Made by a program: the position numbers and the translations under genes. From Quercus robur (Eukaryota; Streptophyta; Magnoliopsida; Fagales; Fagaceae), in contig NC_065544.1 in assembly GCF_932294415.1 (NCBI RefSeq), forward strand, positions 13,739,351 through 13,803,350: a DNA stretch of 64,000 bases, written 5' to 3'. Below the pieces are notes generated by a model, which did no database searches, had not been told where the DNA came from, and saw nothing but the letters and a program-made list of their open reading frames with translations. Shown here one piece after another: positions 45,878 to 57,508 of the stretch (its first letter is position 1; each line of letters begins with the position of its first letter).

Positions 45878-46966
45878 CGAATGTTCAAATAGTGTGTAAA
45901 ACACCTTGAACGTTTAGACCCCCAAATTACAAATTACAAATTCAAACTTATTATCAAACAATGTATGTGCGGAATATGAACATAAGCTTAAAAAAAAAAT
46001 TGATAAAACAATCTAAACCAAATAAAATTACAATCAAAGTAGAAATTAAATGGCAAAGATTAAGGGAAGAGAGATGCAAACACAAAGACAACACAACGAT
46101 GTGTTATCGAAGAGGAAACCGAAGTCCTCGGCGTAAAACTTCTCCGCCGCCCTCCAAGCGGTTAATAATCCACTAGATAATGAAGTTGGGATATATGAAC
46201 AGCAAAAGACCCTCCAAGCCTAATCTACCCAGTGTATCTAAGCCTTCCAAGTTTCTTGCTCCAACGAGGTTACGCCAAACCCTTGTCTTCTTTAGCTTAC
46301 CGGATTCCGTTATAGCCCATAGCATCAACCAATATCAATTGGTCCTTTCCTAACTACTTCCCAAGCACCAAACAACCTCCTCATAGACATGGGTATGATG
46401 AGAAAAGGTTTTGGCTAATGTACCTCTCAAGGATCTAACAATGGAAAGAGTGAGAGTAGAGAAATTTAGAGAATCAAATGATGAAGATTATGGATGAGTC
46501 AATCTTGTTTTTCTCTAGGGTTTCTCTCTCAAAATTCTCTCTAGAAGCTCTCTACAATACGTGGGTATAAGAGGTATTTATACTGGTGTGTGTTTGGAAT
46601 GCGAAATGTCAGTTTTTCCTAAACAGAGTGGTCTGGCGACTTGGCCTCGCAACTGGACTGAGTTGCGAGTTCAAGTTGCGAGCTAACTGCCTGGCCAGCC
46701 TGAGACTTTTGTCCTGTAGTACAACAGCTAGCGTGACTCTTTAGCTCCTCTACATGCTTCACACCTGTGCCTCTTTTGGCGACTTGCCAACCGCAAGCCA
46801 CTCGCGAGATCCAGTTGCGAGTCCCTGTAGAATGCACACTTCTAAGCTTTTGTTCACACTCTCTCACACACTACCCTTACATGATTCCCACCTAAATACA
46901 AGGTTTCTAAATGCTGAATTACAAGAAAATTTGGCACGGAATAAAGCCAACAAAATGGTTGATTAA
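45878..46966 (-). repeat. Internal third LTR of element 2, trimmed at both ends
   Basis: About 1089 bp, homologous to the outer LTRs. On the plus strand its start reads CGAATGTTC instead of TGAATGTTC, and its end stops at 'gttgattaa', lacking the last ~13 bases (attcaaccttaca). The left side adjoins interior sequence and the right side pol, so neither border is canonical. Confidence 0.85.
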
Positions 46967-48430
46967 GCGGTCTTCTTTCCATTCCAAATTTCATAAGCGG
47001 TCTTCTTTGTTCCAACTCGGAAGAATATCATATTACCAATGTGACAAGAGGTGTTCACGGCTTCTCCCCAAAACTTTTAAGGAATTTGCTTGTTGAGTAA
47101 CATCACTCTTGCCATTTCTTGAATCACCCGATTTTTCCTTTCAATCACCCCATTTTGTTGAGGAGTTGGGGGCTGAAAATTCCTTTTTGATCTCATTCTT
47201 CTCTCAAAATGACTCAAATCTTGCATTTTTAAACTCCTTGCCATGATCACTCCTTATCTTGACAATCGGAACCCCTTTCTTGTTTTGTAGTCTCTTACAT
47301 AGAACTTCCAATTTCTCACATGCTTCTGATTTTTCTCCGAGAAATTCCACCCAAGTGTATCTTGAGAAATCATCAACAATGACCATAATGTACCTCTTTC
47401 CTCCTAGACTTTCAGTTCTTGTAGGCCTCATTAAATCAACATGAAGAATCTCTAAACATTGTGAGGTAGCAATCACATTTACCTTGTGATGGCTTGCCTT
47501 TGTTTGCTTTCCCATTTGGCATGCACCACAAATTGTCTTCTCTACCTTTCCAAACTTTGGAAGTCCCTCAATAGCTTCAAGTTTAGAAACTTTAGCTACT
47601 TGTTTAAAGTTTGCATGCTCAAATCTGTGATGCCAAAGTTCCATCATGTCAACACAAGCACTTCTACAGGAAATTGGTGCCGTAGGAACTACTCCGTAGC
47701 AATTGTCGGTAGTCCTATTTCCCTCCAAGACTTGAATCTCTTCTTCATCAATGATTATGCATCCCTTCTTTGAGAATTGAACAAGAAAGTTTTCATCACA
47801 TATTTGAGTGATGCTTAAGTGATTTGCCTTCAGCCGTTTGATGTATAAGACATCCTTCAATAGAGGTAATCCTGATATCTCAACAGTCCCTTTACCGAGA
47901 ACTTGAGCATGACTCCCATCGCCAAATATCACATAGTCACCAACCTTCTCCCTGAGTGACTTAAACAATGAATTATCTTCTGTCATATGACGAGAATAGC
48001 TGCTATCAAGATACCATAAACATGAATTAAATACCATCAAAGACGTGTGCACAAATAAGCAAGCATGGGACAAGCACTCTTGACCTTCAAACAGAAACTT
48101 ATCTTCATTTTCCATGCTCTTGTTAGATTGAATTTTCTTTTTTAGATTATCAACCTTATCACACAATATTCTATTTCTTCTTTTATACTTCTTAATCAAA
48201 GAGTTAGACTCACGTAGACTACTGTGTAATATGTGATTCTCATTTTCAAAATATTTCAGCATGTGAACAAACATTCTAGCATGCTTTCTTTGTTTTTAAT
48301 AACTCTAGGAGTTCATTGTTAGGACACTCTTCAAACATACTCATAGAGTCATTATCACAAACATTTAAACCACAGTTCAGCATAGTCTTTTCCATAGCTT
48401 CATTCATAGCTAAGGGGTCTAGGATTGCAC
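46967..48430 (-). pseudogene. Copia pol fragment of element 2 (protease to integrase)
   Basis: The main frame, 48274-47204 (356 residues), begins with a gag-like coiled coil (HMLKYFENENHILHSSLRES). It reaches a protease-like 'WYLDSSYSRHMT', where the usual D-S-G is D-S-S. The GAG-pre-integrase zinc finger follows ('LWHHRFEHANF', 'CGACQMGKQTKASHHK'), then the integrase core with the first Asp in 'LHVDLM' and the second in 'RSDHGKEF'. Another frame extends the homology through the Glu-containing 'PQQNGVIERKNR' to 'AYEIWNGKKT' at about 46967, where it is cut by the internal LTR. A frameshift lies near 48276, another near 47204, and a stop near 47090. RT and RNase H are absent. Confidence 0.85.
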
Positions 48431-48460
48431 TTAGGTGATTAAACCACAGCAAGTGCATCC

Positions 48461-48472
48461 GCTCTGATACCA
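48461..48472 (-). other. Primer binding site of element 2
   Basis: GCTCTGATACCA, reverse of TGGTATCAGAGC, next to the 5' LTR, identical to the PBS of element 1. Confidence 0.85.
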
Positions 48473-48474
48473 AT

Positions 48475-49524
48475 TGAATGTTCAAATAGTGTGTAAAACA
48501 CCTATGAAAGTTTAGACCCCTAAATTACAAATTACCAATTAAGCTTATTATCAAACAATGTAAGTGTGGAATATGAAAATAAGCTAAAACAAAATTGATA
48601 AAACAATCTAAACCGAAAATAATCACAACCACACCAGTAATTAAATGGCAAAGATTAAGGAAAGAGAGATGCAAACACAAAGACAACACAATGATGTGTT
48701 ATCGAAGAGGAAACCGAAATCCTCGGTGTAAAACCTCTCTACCACCCTCCAAGTGGTCAATAATCCACTAGAGAATAAAGTTGGGATACATGAACAGCAG
48801 AAGACCCTCCAAGCCTAATCTACTAGTGTACCTAAGCCCTCCAAGCCTCTTGCTCCAACGAGATTACGCCGAACCTTTGTCTTTTCTAGCTTACCGGTCC
48901 CTTCCTAACTGCATCCCAAGCACCAAATAACCTTCTCATAGATATGGGTAAGGTGAGATAAGGATTTGACTAATATACCTCTTAAGGATGTAACAATGGA
49001 GAGGGTGGGAGTAGAGGAATTTGGAGAATCAAAGGATGAAGATTGTGGATGAGTCAATCTTGTTTTTCTCTAGGGTTTCTCTCTCAAAATTCTCTCTAGA
49101 AGCCCTTTACAATATGTGGGTATAAGGGTATTTATATTGGTGTGTGTTTGGAATGCAAAAGGTCAGGTTTGTAACAAACAGAATTGTCTGGCGGCTCGAG
49201 CTCGTGACTGGAATGAGTTGCGAATTTGAGTCGCAAGCTAATTGCCTGGCCAGACTGGAAGTTTTGTCTTGTAGTGCTCCAACTAGCGTGACTCTTCAGC
49301 TTCCCTGCATGCTTCACACATGTGCCTCTTTTGACAACTCGCCAGTTACGAGATTCAGTCGCGAGGCCCTACTTGAGTGCATACTCTTAAGCTTTTCTTC
49401 ATACTCTTTCACATACTACTCTTACATGATTTCCACCTAAATACAAGATTTCTAAATGCTGAATTACAAGTAAATTGGCACGGAATAAAGCCAAACAAAA
49501 TGGTTGATTAAATTCAACCTTACA
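48475..49524 (-). repeat. 5' LTR of element 2
   Basis: 1050 bp, TGAATGTTCAAATAG...CAACCTTACA, partner of 42012-43072. A deletion relative to the other LTRs is visible near 48895. Confidence 0.85.
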
Positions 49525-49529
49525 ATCAC

Positions 49530-50472
49530 GGATACTCAATTTGTGCCTAACTTCACACAATCATTCTTTGATTATTAAAGGTAGAGAGTGCAACTATCTT
49601 GGCTAGAACACTATGAACTTTGCATGCAGCTCCGAAAATTTGGATAATTTTGACTCGGAGTACAACTATCTGGGGTACACAAGATTGCAATTGGTTCTTT
49701 TGTGAAGAGTGCTCCAGATCTGAAAATTAAAAAATCCTGAAACTCGACCGATTGCATGGTATTAAACTAGTGTTGAAGTTTAAAATTCCTTGATCAATTG
49801 GCTGGTGTTGAGTTAGTGTCAACACAATACTTAATGACACTAAAAACTAAGACTCAAACACATTAAAAATGCAATTTGACTCGGATTTGCAGACACATAC
49901 ATATTTGACCTAGCAATCAAATCCTTTTACTGAAGTTTTAAAAGAATCTCAATCAATTCTAAACTTAAACCAACTCAAATTTTTTCATGTTAACACTTTG
50001 TCTGCCACTAATACGATTCTTTTAAGTATAATGAAATTGATGTATACTTTCTTAAGTTTTTAAAGATAAAATTGTGACTTTCAACAGTTGAGAAACGAAA
50101 ATCAAAGTTGGACAAAATTTTATGACATTACTTTTTTTGTTTTAGAGGATTTTATGACAGTACTTAATACTACATGATTACATGATTCCTGATTTAGGTG
50201 AATAAACTAAAAAATAAAAAAATATTCTAATGACTCATTAAATTTCTAGTCATAATGTATTGGAACTATCGCTTTAATATTCTAGCGACTTTGTCACCTA
50301 CTTTTCATTGGAATTCAATATTATCGTTTTCTTTATTCTTGTGCCGGCGATGCTTGCAATTTTTCTGTTTGGGAACTTGAGAATTATGCTAATGCAGGTA
50401 CATGGTCCTCCAAACACATTCATTCATTTATTTATTTTCATTCTCCCAGTATTTTTGACTTTTGCAAATGGC
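49530..50472. other. Right half of the old LTR relic; upstream flank of gene B
   Basis: 49530-49990 continues the relic interrupted at 42011 and is homologous to 55910-57020 upstream of gene C ('acacatacatatttgacct'). No coding sequence. Confidence 0.6.
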
Positions 50473-50583
50473 GCAGCCCACATTGACAATTTCTTGTCAA
50501 CTTCAACAATGATAAGGAAGAAATAGTCAGCCCCTTTTAACTTTTCCAGATAGCTAGGATGAAGCTCAGATTTACTATAAATA
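50473..50583 (+). promoter_or_regulatory. Core promoter of DUF26 gene B
   Basis: The conserved GCAGCCC...AAATAGTCAG block (50473-50530) is followed by TATAAATA at 50576-50583, 61 bp before the ATG. Confidence 0.65.
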
Positions 50584-50644
50584 AGTGCCCCATTCTCCAT
50601 AGTCCATACCTTAAACCCGTCATACGTCTCTTTTCCTTCTGAAA

Positions 50645-51371
50645 ATGTCTTCCTCATACTTCACTTTCTCTATCTACTTTCTAACCTTTGCTCTCTTTCT
50701 CCAAACCATTTTTGGAGCCAGCCCTCTCTTCCAATTTTGTTCAAGCTCTGAGAACTTCACCACCAATGATCAATATGAATCAAACCTAAGAAAGCTCTTA
50801 GGTAATCTTAACTACCAAACCCCTCCTCTTGGTTTTGGTCTTGGTTCAGTAGGATGGTACCAATACCAAACTTATGGGCTTGCTCTTTGTCGTGGAGACG
50901 TTGCCACCGCAGACTGCAAGGTGTGTAAATGAGGCTAGCAACGAAATTCACAAACTTTGCCCATATGATAAAGGTGCAATTATATGGTACGATAATTGTC
51001 TTTTGAAGTACTCAAACAAGGATTTCTTGGGTCAAATTGATAATGATAACTGGTTCTCTTTGTTGAATGTGCAAAATGTGAGTGAGCCAACTATATTTAA
51101 CCAAAAGACTAGGGAGTTACTGAGCCAACTAGCCAAGGATGCGTCTTTCACCACAAAAAAGTATGCGATTGGAGAGCTAGAGCTAGGAAAATCAACCAAA
51201 CTCTATGGCTTGGCTCAATGCACATGGGACCTTTCTACCATTGAATGTTTGCAGTGTCTTGATGATGCAATTGGTCAACTTCCTAGTTGTTGTGATGGGA
51301 AAGAAGGAGGGAGAGTTATTGGTGGGAGTTGCAACATAAGATATGAGATTTACCCATTTATCAGTGCTTAA
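50645..51371 (+). pseudogene. CRRSP38-like DUF26 copy B, frameshifted
   Basis: It starts at ATG 50645 with the same signal peptide as A and C. It reads through the first domain to ADCKVC at residue 94, then stops at 50930-50932. Compared with gene A, two bases are missing just after that Cys codon (gtgtgt|aaatgag against gtgtgttaatgat). After the shift the rest of the protein is open to 51371 with all second-domain cysteines (CTWDLSTIECLQC, CC, SCNIRYEIYPF). A translated product would be a 95-residue secreted peptide with half a domain. The lesion looks recent because no other disabling change is present. AATAAA lies at 51482. Confidence 0.88.
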
Positions 51372-52611
51372 CTAGATTTCAAGAGCTTGTGTGTGATATC
51401 ACTTTTGGGGGGATACTCAAGAATAATGTACTACAATTCTTTAATTTTCTTTGAACAAATGTATTTATAAAATTATTTTCCAATAAAAGTGGCTTTTTTT
51501 TTTTTTTTCCAGTTTTCTTAATTGATTTTTTCTCATTATATAACTTGTTAGGGTTTCCTTGATTGATTTTACAATGGAATTAATCAATTTCAAATAATTA
51601 ACCAATTAGGAATTCATATTAATTTCCTGGTTAATTGCAGCAAATTAAATATATTACCAATAAAGTAATAAATAAAATAGTAAATACAGTAGAAATAATA
51701 GGAGACAACAATTCTCAAGGCAATATATCCACTAATGGAATTGAAGTTTAGACAATGTACTTAATCCTAAATCTATTGCTATCTCATGTAGTATTTGCAT
51801 GATCACACGTAGCTCTAAATTCATAGACTCTTCGATTATGGACTATTGTACATGAACTCTCTTGTTTGCGACTCCGAGATATTTGCTCAAAGATTTAATC
51901 AATATAAGTAGTTAACTGAGTCTACAAAAACTCCTTGTTTGTGACTTCAAGAAATCCACTTAATGGTTTGTCTAGTAACTATTGTAGATTGGATTACTAT
52001 ATGGCTTCATACAAGATCTACACTATGGTAGGAGTAACACGTACTGTGTTGAATAGGTGGAAGCTCATGTTTACTTTCTGAAAAATTTAGGGTTTCTGCC
52101 TCTCTAATCACTAAATAAGTCGTGCTTAATGGGCCTTTATATAGGTTTTCCATTAGGGTTACAAAACTCATGTGTATAGTAGACTTAATAAATCACGTCA
52201 GATCTGAAAAACTAAGTCTATGATTTTGAGTATGATAGTAAAGGGAACAGGTACGAATATATAAATTCAACTTTAATTAATTTAAACTGTTTGGAAATTT
52301 AAACATTATACGTCTCAGTAAAAAAACAAGTACGCGTCTTTGTAACGATTCAGTCTAGTGTGAGATTCAAAAAAAAGAAAAGAAAAAAGTCTAATGAGAT
52401 TTTTAATTCTTTCTCTCGAAATATTTATTTGGCAAGGTAATCTTCAGAGGTTGATAGTTGATTGACATGTTCTATAATTTGGGATGTGGAGAAATTTATG
52501 CTCATGAAGGTTCATTAACATTCGGCTTCTTATATATTAATATGTCATTAAATTTCATTTAGTGATTAATGACTAATTAAGCAATGTCAACAGTTCTAAA
52601 AAATTAAAATG
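51372..52611 (-). repeat. 3' flank of gene B and diverged LTR fragment
   Basis: About 51550-52240 resembles, in reverse, the LTR family of 6015 and 10217 ('aattctcaaggcaa', 'cctaaatctattgctatctca', 'gactcttcg'), but is strongly diverged and has no clear ends. 52402-52600 is homologous to 40917-41120. Confidence 0.45.
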
Positions 52612-54110
52612 AGTAATGCTACAGTCATAAACTATTTTACAATTGTAGAGAGGAAAAATTCCCGACTTATCACAAGCTGACACATCATACTACCAAGTCT
52701 ACAAAGTATGGTCAATTACAAATAGTCATGTATTGCTACTAGTTTTACCATCACCATTCAAAAACCAACTGAAATTTGCCAAGTATCATGAAATAAAAAC
52801 ATAAAAATGATGCAAAATGCCAGTCACACACCAATGTGTGTAAGCAATGACATAAGCAGTCCAATCGAGTGTTGACATGTGTCACTTTGAAAATCAAAAC
52901 ATTTCGGCCAATCAAAAGATGCCATATATCTTGGAGAAAATGTCTTAAAACTCATCCAATTAGATTGTGAAACATGTCACCAATCAAATTTTGCCACCTG
53001 TTATTCAACCACCCCCAAACTCTTATAAATAGAAACTTTCCTAAGGTATTTCTACAGACACCAAGAAATCTAGAACACAAGCAGCATAAAAAAAGATTTA
53101 GAAGCACTTAGAAGTACAGAAATTCTGCAGGAATTAAGTCTTAAAGCTTTCAAGAACTTCAACCTCAAAATTGAAGAAAATTCAAATCAGAACCATACAA
53201 ACTACCTTCCTAGATCTTAAAGTTTGCTAGAATCAAGCCCAAAGCCTCTAAAAACTCCAAGAAAATAGAAATCAGCGAAGCTCTAAGGATTGAAGCCCCA
53301 AAAACTCCAAAGAACTTCCATCATAAACCTTTGAAGATGAAGAACACACGCGAAGAACACGAAGAATGCATGTAGAACAAAGAATTTCTAACAAGCTTAT
53401 AGCCAGAAATTCGTTGTAATTCTGTTTCAAGGGTCTTCGATCTATTCTTTAGCCAAATTGATGGATATTTGGTATTTGGATCAAAAATCACAATTCCAAT
53501 CAACAAGCCTTGTAAGGAGATAGAATCAGATGATCAATATTTTGTAATTTCAGAGAATTGTACTACATATTCATCAAAACAAATTCACATTTGTGAAACT
53601 ATTTTACTTGTTTGATTTTCTCGAAATTTAGTCGTTCACAATAATAATTTTACAAAATGTTGATATGACCAATTTTTACTAATTATCATCTGGACCCACC
53701 ACTAACATTACTTTTTTATTTATTAATAACCACTCACCATATCAATAATTTGTAAAAAATGTTATAAAATAATTTGTAACTTAACATTTTCCAATTAGAA
53801 GGGTAATGTTATAGTCACAAACTATATTATAATAGTTTGTAACTCTAGCATTTTCCAATTAGAAGAGCAATGCTATAACTACAAATTATTTTACAACATT
53901 TTTATAAAATGTTGATATGACCAATTTTTACTAATTCTAATCTGGGCCCATTGCTAATATCACTTTTTAATTTACTTATAACTGCTTACTACATCAGTAG
54001 TTTGTAAAATATGTTGTAAAATTATTTATAGCTCTAGCTAGCATTTTCCAGTTGGAAGGGTAATGCTATAGTCACAAGCTATTTTACAATATTTTTCTTA
54101 CATCTAGCAT
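52612..54110. repeat. Cluster of nested MITEs, split by a solo LTR
   Basis: Several copies of an 'aatgctatag(t)cacaaactattttacaa' terminus occur (52612, 53811, 53868, 54059), with inverted partners ('ttgtaac..tagcatttt', 53760-53860 and 54000-54050). The first copy is split at 52643 by the solo LTR and continues at 53646. Confidence 0.6.
52644..53640 (+). mobile_element. Solo LTR inside a MITE
   Basis: A 997-bp unit runs from TGTAGAGAGGAAA to TTTAGTCGTTCACA. Flanks are ACAAT (52639-52643) and ATAAT (53641-53645), a TSD with one mismatch. The MITE sequence is continuous once it is removed. A TATA-like 'cttataaataga' lies at about 53022-53033. Confidence 0.7.
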
Positions 54111-54266
54111 TTGATTAATTAGTCAAATTACGCAAATGTCCAATTTAATATTTCATGGGTACAACCATATTACAAATACTAAATGCAACGAAAAATAAAT
54201 TTTAACATATGCGATATGGTCACGATGGGAAAAGACCCACTATAAAAAATTGAGATTATATTTACA

Positions 54267-55209
54267 TGTTGGATATTTTTATAAAAATATCATATTTAGT
54301 TTAATACTCATTTATGTGAGTTGACCGTTTCTCCACCCTCCCTTAAAAGTTACCATGGCTTTTGAGTGGAGTTGTGGTGTACCTTTGTGTTAAAACTCAT
54401 TTCCCTCTCCCTTGTGTGTGTGTGTGTGTGTGTGTTTGTTTCTCAAAAAAAAAAAAAAAAAAATGTGAGTTGAGGAAATCAATTATCCCTTAATATCAGA
54501 TATATTGATTGATAAATCTTGAAATTCAAATAAAATTCAAAATTTGAATAGCTATTATCAATGGTTTTTAATTAGAAAATTTCTAAACATTTACATGATA
54601 TTAATACCATCATTGCCAGCATATTTGGTTTTATTACAAATATAAACTTTCCATTCTAAACGCTTTGTATTCAAACGTTCTTATTTGAATATGATATGGT
54701 AACGTCAAATATAGAAGGTTTTCAACACTTAGGGTCGGTTTGGTTTGCGCGTCCATGTCCAGATTATTTGCGTTTTCAAATTTTTTTTTTTTTTTTTTTT
54801 TTTTAAACCAGCGCCTATTGTACTGTTCATGGGACATGAATAGTGCAATCAGGCATATGAACAGTACTTTCAAACATGAACAATAATTTTTTATTATTTT
54901 TTTATTGTTTTCAGTTTTCAGCAAAATAAGCGGTATCTAAACGCATACTTAAATGTACAGTTATTGCTAAATTATTTTATGTTATAATAAGTTACTATAT
55001 ATACACAAGTGTTTACTATTTGGTTTAATGGAAAGTGGTCAAAATAGCTAGCAATTTTTGTAATATATATTTTGAAGCTTTCTAAAAGGAATTTAATAAA
55101 GTTCAGCCACGTTAATTATGGGCTATTGATTTGTTTTCAATTGTATTATGACACCATTATTTTGTTCTCAACGTATATAGATTTGGCAAAAGACTTTTGA
55201 TGTCCAGTT

Positions 55210-55246
<37 letters not shown>

Positions 55247-55784
55247 GAAAGAAAGAAAGCCATTGATATCTATTGATTTCAATAGCTTTATGAACTTCTA
55301 ATTGATATCAAACCTTTTGATTCTTTGGCTAAGGACAAGTTACATGTCCGGCTCTCTCTATATATACATATGGAAAGAAATAAAAGTTTTAGTATCACAT
55401 TATTTTTGAATGACAAAGCTACATACTTTCAAAAACAATTTTTATTATTGTTCTAAACACTCACCATCTACTACTTCTTACTATTCACAAAAATATTTTA
55501 TCTTTTACTAAATTTTCTTGGGAAAAGAAAGTACTATAGTGAGCTTATATCCTACGAGCTGTGTAGGCTCGCAAAGACAATCAACAAAGGTGGCTGGACT
55601 ATTGTATCCTAGGGATAATATGCAGAAATTATTTGTCTAACTATATTAGATATACTATAGATGACACGATTTGTCTCAAGACAGTGACTTGGTTCATGTC
55701 TTATCTCTATCACCTCTTTTGGTAAAATCATATTGTGTAATTTCCAAGGAAAAGTCAGGTAATATCTCTCATTTATTTCCAACA
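54267..55784. mobile_element. TG...CA insertion with TSD TTACA
   Basis: A 1518-bp insert starts TGTTGGATATTT and ends TTATTTCCAACA, flanked by exact TTACA (54262-54266 and 55785-55789). It contains a MITE (54730-54945), a (TA)n at about 55216-55243 and no coding sequence. It is probably a solo LTR enlarged by later insertions. Confidence 0.7.
54730..54945. mobile_element. hAT-like MITE
   Basis: The left GGGTCGGTTTGGTTTGCGCG and right AGCGGTATCTAAACGCAT form imperfect inverted ends. The interior has 'ctgttcatgg' and 'gaacagtac' words typical of this plant MITE group. ACTTA occurs at both borders. Confidence 0.5.
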
Positions 55785-57020
55785 TTACAAGCAGAAGTAA
55801 TATAGTCGATTCTGAAGTACTTGCCAACTATAGAACCTATTAATGCTATCGAGCCTAGCACCAACTCGGTTGGACTACTCTTTCAAGTAAATGTCTTTGG
55901 TGCATAAATACCCAATTCTTGGCTTACTTCACACAATCATTCTTTTTTTTTTTTTTTTTTTAAGAAGGTAGAGGGTGCGGCAATCTTGACTAGAACACTA
56001 TGAACTTCGTAGCTTTGGAAACTTAGCTTGGTGTAAACCGCGAGGCGCTCAAGATTGTAGTTGGTTCTTCGATGAAAAGTGCTCTGAATATGAAAATCTT
56101 TCTCTATGTAACAACAAAGTTCTCATACATCTCTATAGTGCCGGCTGAACAGTAGAGCAAGAAATGTGGTCGCCTAAGGCCCCAAGTAAAAGAAAGGCCT
56201 CCAAATTTTAACCAATAAGGTTATTTATAATCAATAAAAAAAATAATATTTTTTCACCAGATGAAAAACAAATAAAAAAATAGAGAAAAATACAACGTTC
56301 ACAATATTTTTTACAACACTTTTACAATTATGCTAAATAGTAGGTTGTTACAACTTGTTATTGATGGAGAAAAAATAATTATAGTGATATTTTCAAAAAG
56401 AGAGGAAAAAAAAAAAAGCAACTTAAAACTCAGAATTTGTTATAAAAAAATATTGTGAATGTTGTACTTCTAAAAAAAAGAAGAAGAATAATAATAAGAG
56501 TTTAATTAGCAAATTTTTACTAGTTCTCATATAAATCTACCACTAACACCACTTTTTTACTTACTATTATCAATTTACCATATCAACAAGTATGAAAAAT
56601 TGTCAAATTTTTTCTACGTAGTTTTTGTTAATTAGTAGTAATTTTGCATCTAAAACAAGATAACTAATTTTCGCTTTAGGCCCCCAAATACATTAAGCCA
56701 CCCCTACATCTCTAACGATGATGACTCTAAAAAGTAGCTTTAAAGTTGTTCTAGAACCCTAATGCACGAATGCAGCCTGATATTTGATCGATCAGCTAAT
56801 GTTGAGATAGCAGAAACTTCACTATCTTGTACACATGCTTGAGTTGTTTTTTTGTCTTCAAATGTAGTTCTTCAACATACTTAAGGACACAAAAAACCAG
56901 GACTCAAATACGTTAAAAATGTGTTTTAACTCAGATTTGCCAACACATACATATTTGACCTTAACAAAATCAATTTGCTGAAGTTTTAACAGAATCTCAA
57001 TCAACATTAAACTTAAACCA

Positions 57021-57358
57021 ACCCGCGGCCCCTTTTTTTTTTGTTTTCTATTAATTCTAAAATCAATTGGCCTCCACAACTTCTTACGTTTTATTTTTAT
57101 GACATTACTTAATACATGATTTCTTGATTCCAGATTAGGTGAATAAACTTAAAAAATAAAAATATAATGATACATTAACTTTCTAGTTCATTCATTCATA
57201 ATATAATATTCTAACGACTTTGTCACCGTCTACTTTTGGTTGGAATTCAATATTATCAGGGTTGAGTGTACAATCATTTAATATTTATTTTTACTAACTT
57301 GATCAAAATTTAGCTCCAGTTCCTAATTTTTTGACCTTTGCAAATAGCGCAGCCCACA
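57021..57358. other. Upstream flank of gene C
   Basis: It is similar to the flanks of genes A and B and contains no gene. Confidence 0.55.
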
Positions 57359-57455
57359 TTGACAATTTCTTGTCGACTTCAACAATGATAAGGAAGAAAT
57401 AGTCAGCCCCCTTTAACTTTTCTAGATAGGTTGAAGCTGAGATTTACTATAAATA
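57359..57455 (+). promoter_or_regulatory. Core promoter of DUF26 gene C
   Basis: The conserved GCAGCCC...AAATAGTCAG block (57359-57406) precedes TATAAATA at 57448-57455, 53 bp before the ATG. Confidence 0.7.
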
Positions 57456-57508
57456 AGTGCCGCACGGGCCATAGCTTAGACCCATCATCCTCTTATTTCC
57501 TTCTGAAA

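Larger units (their letters stand above)
42012..49524 (-). mobile_element. Three-LTR copia-like element, element 2, TSD ATCAC
   Basis: Outer LTRs (42012-43072 and 48475-49524) enclose a 5.4-kb interior, and exact ATCAC flanks the whole unit (42007-42011 and 49525-49529). In element order: 5' LTR, PBS, partial pol, an extra internal LTR (46966-45878), the transposon-protein ORF, PPT, 3' LTR. The internal LTR has neither PBS nor PPT at its borders and lacks about 13 bases at one end and the terminal dinucleotide at the other. One perfect outer TSD implies the chimera integrated once as a unit, or that the internal LTR was acquired later without affecting the ends. It split the old LTR relic upstream of gene B. 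Confidence 0.85.
54115..57020. repeat. Old LTR relic upstream of gene C, interrupted
   Basis: 54115-54266 and 55790-57020 match the relic around element 2 (41160-42011 and 49530-49990) in the same order. The shared relic supports duplication of a unit holding relic plus DUF26 gene. Short poly(T) and A-rich tracts lie within. Confidence 0.6.
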
